From: Bacillota bacterium | Lineage (GTDB): Bacteria; Bacillota; Clostridia; Lachnospirales; Lachnospiraceae | Direction: 5' to 3' | Length of the DNA stretch: 8,506 bases | Assembly (NCBI GenBank): GCA_023435505.1 | Contig: JAEYRR010000134.1 | Span: forward strand, 1-8,506 | Shown: in pieces, positions 7,575 to 8,506 of the stretch | Layout of the letters: the number at the start of each line of letters is the position of its first letter | Numbering within the stretch: the stretch's first letter is position 1 | Position numbers and translations under genes: made by a program | Notes under the pieces: generated by a model | What the model saw: the letters and a program-made list of their open reading frames with translations, nothing else | Told to the model about the DNA's origin: nothing | Databases searched by the model: none

Positions 7575-8506
7575 TTATACAGTAATCTTATCCAAAATTC
7601 CGGTAAGAAAGGCAATAACGATACCATAATTGGATATGGGTACCTCTTGATTTTTTGCACGATCAATCCTAGACATCACATATTTACGATTAAACATACA
7701 GGCTCCACACTGTATTATCAGATCATAGTCCCCTAGATTGGCAGGGAAATCTGTTCCACTGACAATATCTACTGTTAAACCTGAACCAATTCTCTGTCTT
7801 AACATACGAGGAAGTTTTTCGCGGCCGATATCCTCTGCCAAAGGAGCATGGGTACAGCACTCCGCAATAAGGACCTTAGAATCTTGTGTGAGCTTCTCAA
7901 TTGTCTTTGCACTTTGTACATAATAATGGATGTCACCTTTGTAAGCTGCAAATAATGTAGAAAATGAGGTAAGCAAGCTCTCTTCAGGCTTCTGATCATA
8001 GACAGTCTTAAACACTTGGGAATCTGTAATAATCAGTTTAGGTGGTTTTGACATGACCGCCAATGACTCCTGAAGCTTGTCAGTGGTAACAGACATCACG
8101 AGGCATTTTTTATCAAGAAGATCCCTTAACGTCTGCACCTGAGGAAGAATCAATCTTCCCTTTGGAGCCTGAATGTCCTGTGGCATTACAAGAAGCACTA
8201 AGTCACCCTCTTCTACTAAATCCCCTGTAATAGTCTCCATCCCATAATCTTCCGGAAGTAACCGCACCAGCGCTTCCTTCATCTCATCGATTCCGGATCT
8301 ATCCTTAGCGCTTACCAAAAGTGGCTTTTCTCCTGTCCTTTTTTCTATCAGAGCTTGTAGCTGTTCTACATCTTCTCTGATATCAGCTTTATTGATAATA
8401 GAAAGAACCGGAGTCTTTTTCTCTTTAAAATAAGTGAACCACTCTACTTCCTTTTCTATTTGCTCATCGTTATATACTAAAACTGCAATATCTGTTTTCT
8501 CTGCTG
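7575..8506 (-). CDS. hydF: [FeFe]-hydrogenase maturation GTPase HydF, C-terminal part
   Basis: HydF is the GTPase scaffold on which HydE and HydG build the 2Fe subcluster of the H-cluster before transfer to apo-hydrogenase. The reading frame continues to the window edge, leaving 309 residues; about 100 N-terminal residues (P-loop and switches) are outside. Visible are the end of the GTPase domain, with the G4 motif NKAD (38-41) and G5 VSAKD (64-68), then the dimerisation region, then the C-terminal [4Fe-4S] domain. That domain carries CTH (217-219) and CGAC (266-269), matching CxH-x(44-53)-HCxxC, except that Gln265 replaces the second His. An apparent TTG start at 8318 is internal, because conserved GTPase sequence continues upstream in frame. 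The gene indicates an [FeFe]-hydrogenase-bearing anaerobe. Neighbouring hyd genes may lie outside the window. Confidence 0.94.
   Translation of the reverse strand, partial: AEKTDIAVLVYNDEQIEKEVEWFTYFKEKKTPVLSIINKADIREDVEQLQALIEKRTGEKPLLVSAKDRSGIDEMKEALVRLLPEDYGMETITGDLVEEGDLVLLVMPQDIQAPKGRLILPQVQTLRDLLDKKCLVMSVTTDKLQESLAVMSKPPKLIITDSQVFKTVYDQKPEESLLTSFSTLFAAYKGDIHYYVQSAKTIEKLTQDSKVLIAECCTHAPLAEDIGREKLPRMLRQRIGSGLTVDIVSGTDFPANLGDYDLIIQCGACMFNRKYVMSRIDRAKNQEVPISNYGIVIAFLTGILDKITV

Noticed and set aside
8316..8318. TTG as the start of hydF
   Set aside because: The frame stays open to the window edge and encodes the G4 motif NKAD upstream, so the TTG is an internal Leu codon.

Overview
This window looks like ordinary chromosome from a low-GC, strictly anaerobic Firmicute, most likely a Clostridia/Lachnospiraceae-type bacterium. 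The reasons are the AT-rich intergenic DNA, strong AGGAGG-type ribosome binding sites, many perfect intrinsic terminators, a hydF gene (which implies an [FeFe]-hydrogenase), and an Asn/Thr/Ala-rich FMN-binding lipoprotein of a kind common in that group. The species is an inference; nothing in the window fixes it.

Layout from left to right. Positions 1-860 (+) are the C-terminal part of a type II (Ca2+-type) P-type ATPase. Next is a small orphan gene of unknown function at 957-1268 (+). A bidirectional terminator (1272-1309) separates it from two minus-strand genes: enolase (eno, 1320-2639) and, upstream of it, an M32 carboxypeptidase Taq-like metallopeptidase (2731-4221). A divergent promoter region (4222-4460) holds candidate promoters for both directions and ArgR-box-like repeats. 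It is followed by argH (4461-5837, +). A second bidirectional terminator (5868-5915) separates argH from the convergent mntP manganese exporter (5929-6501, -).

The gene-free stretch 6502-6916 is not empty. Read on the minus strand it contains a near-consensus promoter (6698-6726), a yybP-ykoY manganese riboswitch aptamer (6615-6693) and an intrinsic terminator (6563-6602), all controlling mntP. Its right-hand part (about 6727-6916) is AT-rich and carries a probable promoter and a ribosome binding site for the next gene on the plus strand. That gene is a lipoprotein with a flavinylation-type FMN-binding domain (6917-7498). A third bidirectional terminator (7523-7562) separates it from hydF (7575-8506, -), which is cut by the window edge.

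The genes are mostly single-gene or two-gene units with their own signals, so no multi-gene novel system is apparent. The best-supported regulatory element is the manganese-sensing leader of mntP: Mn2+ sensing by RNA coupled to Mn2+ export. Other points for a second look are the ArgR-like boxes before argH, the 90-bp duplicated linker of the FMN lipoprotein, a His-to-Gln change in the HydF cluster motif, and the uncharacterised 103-residue protein.
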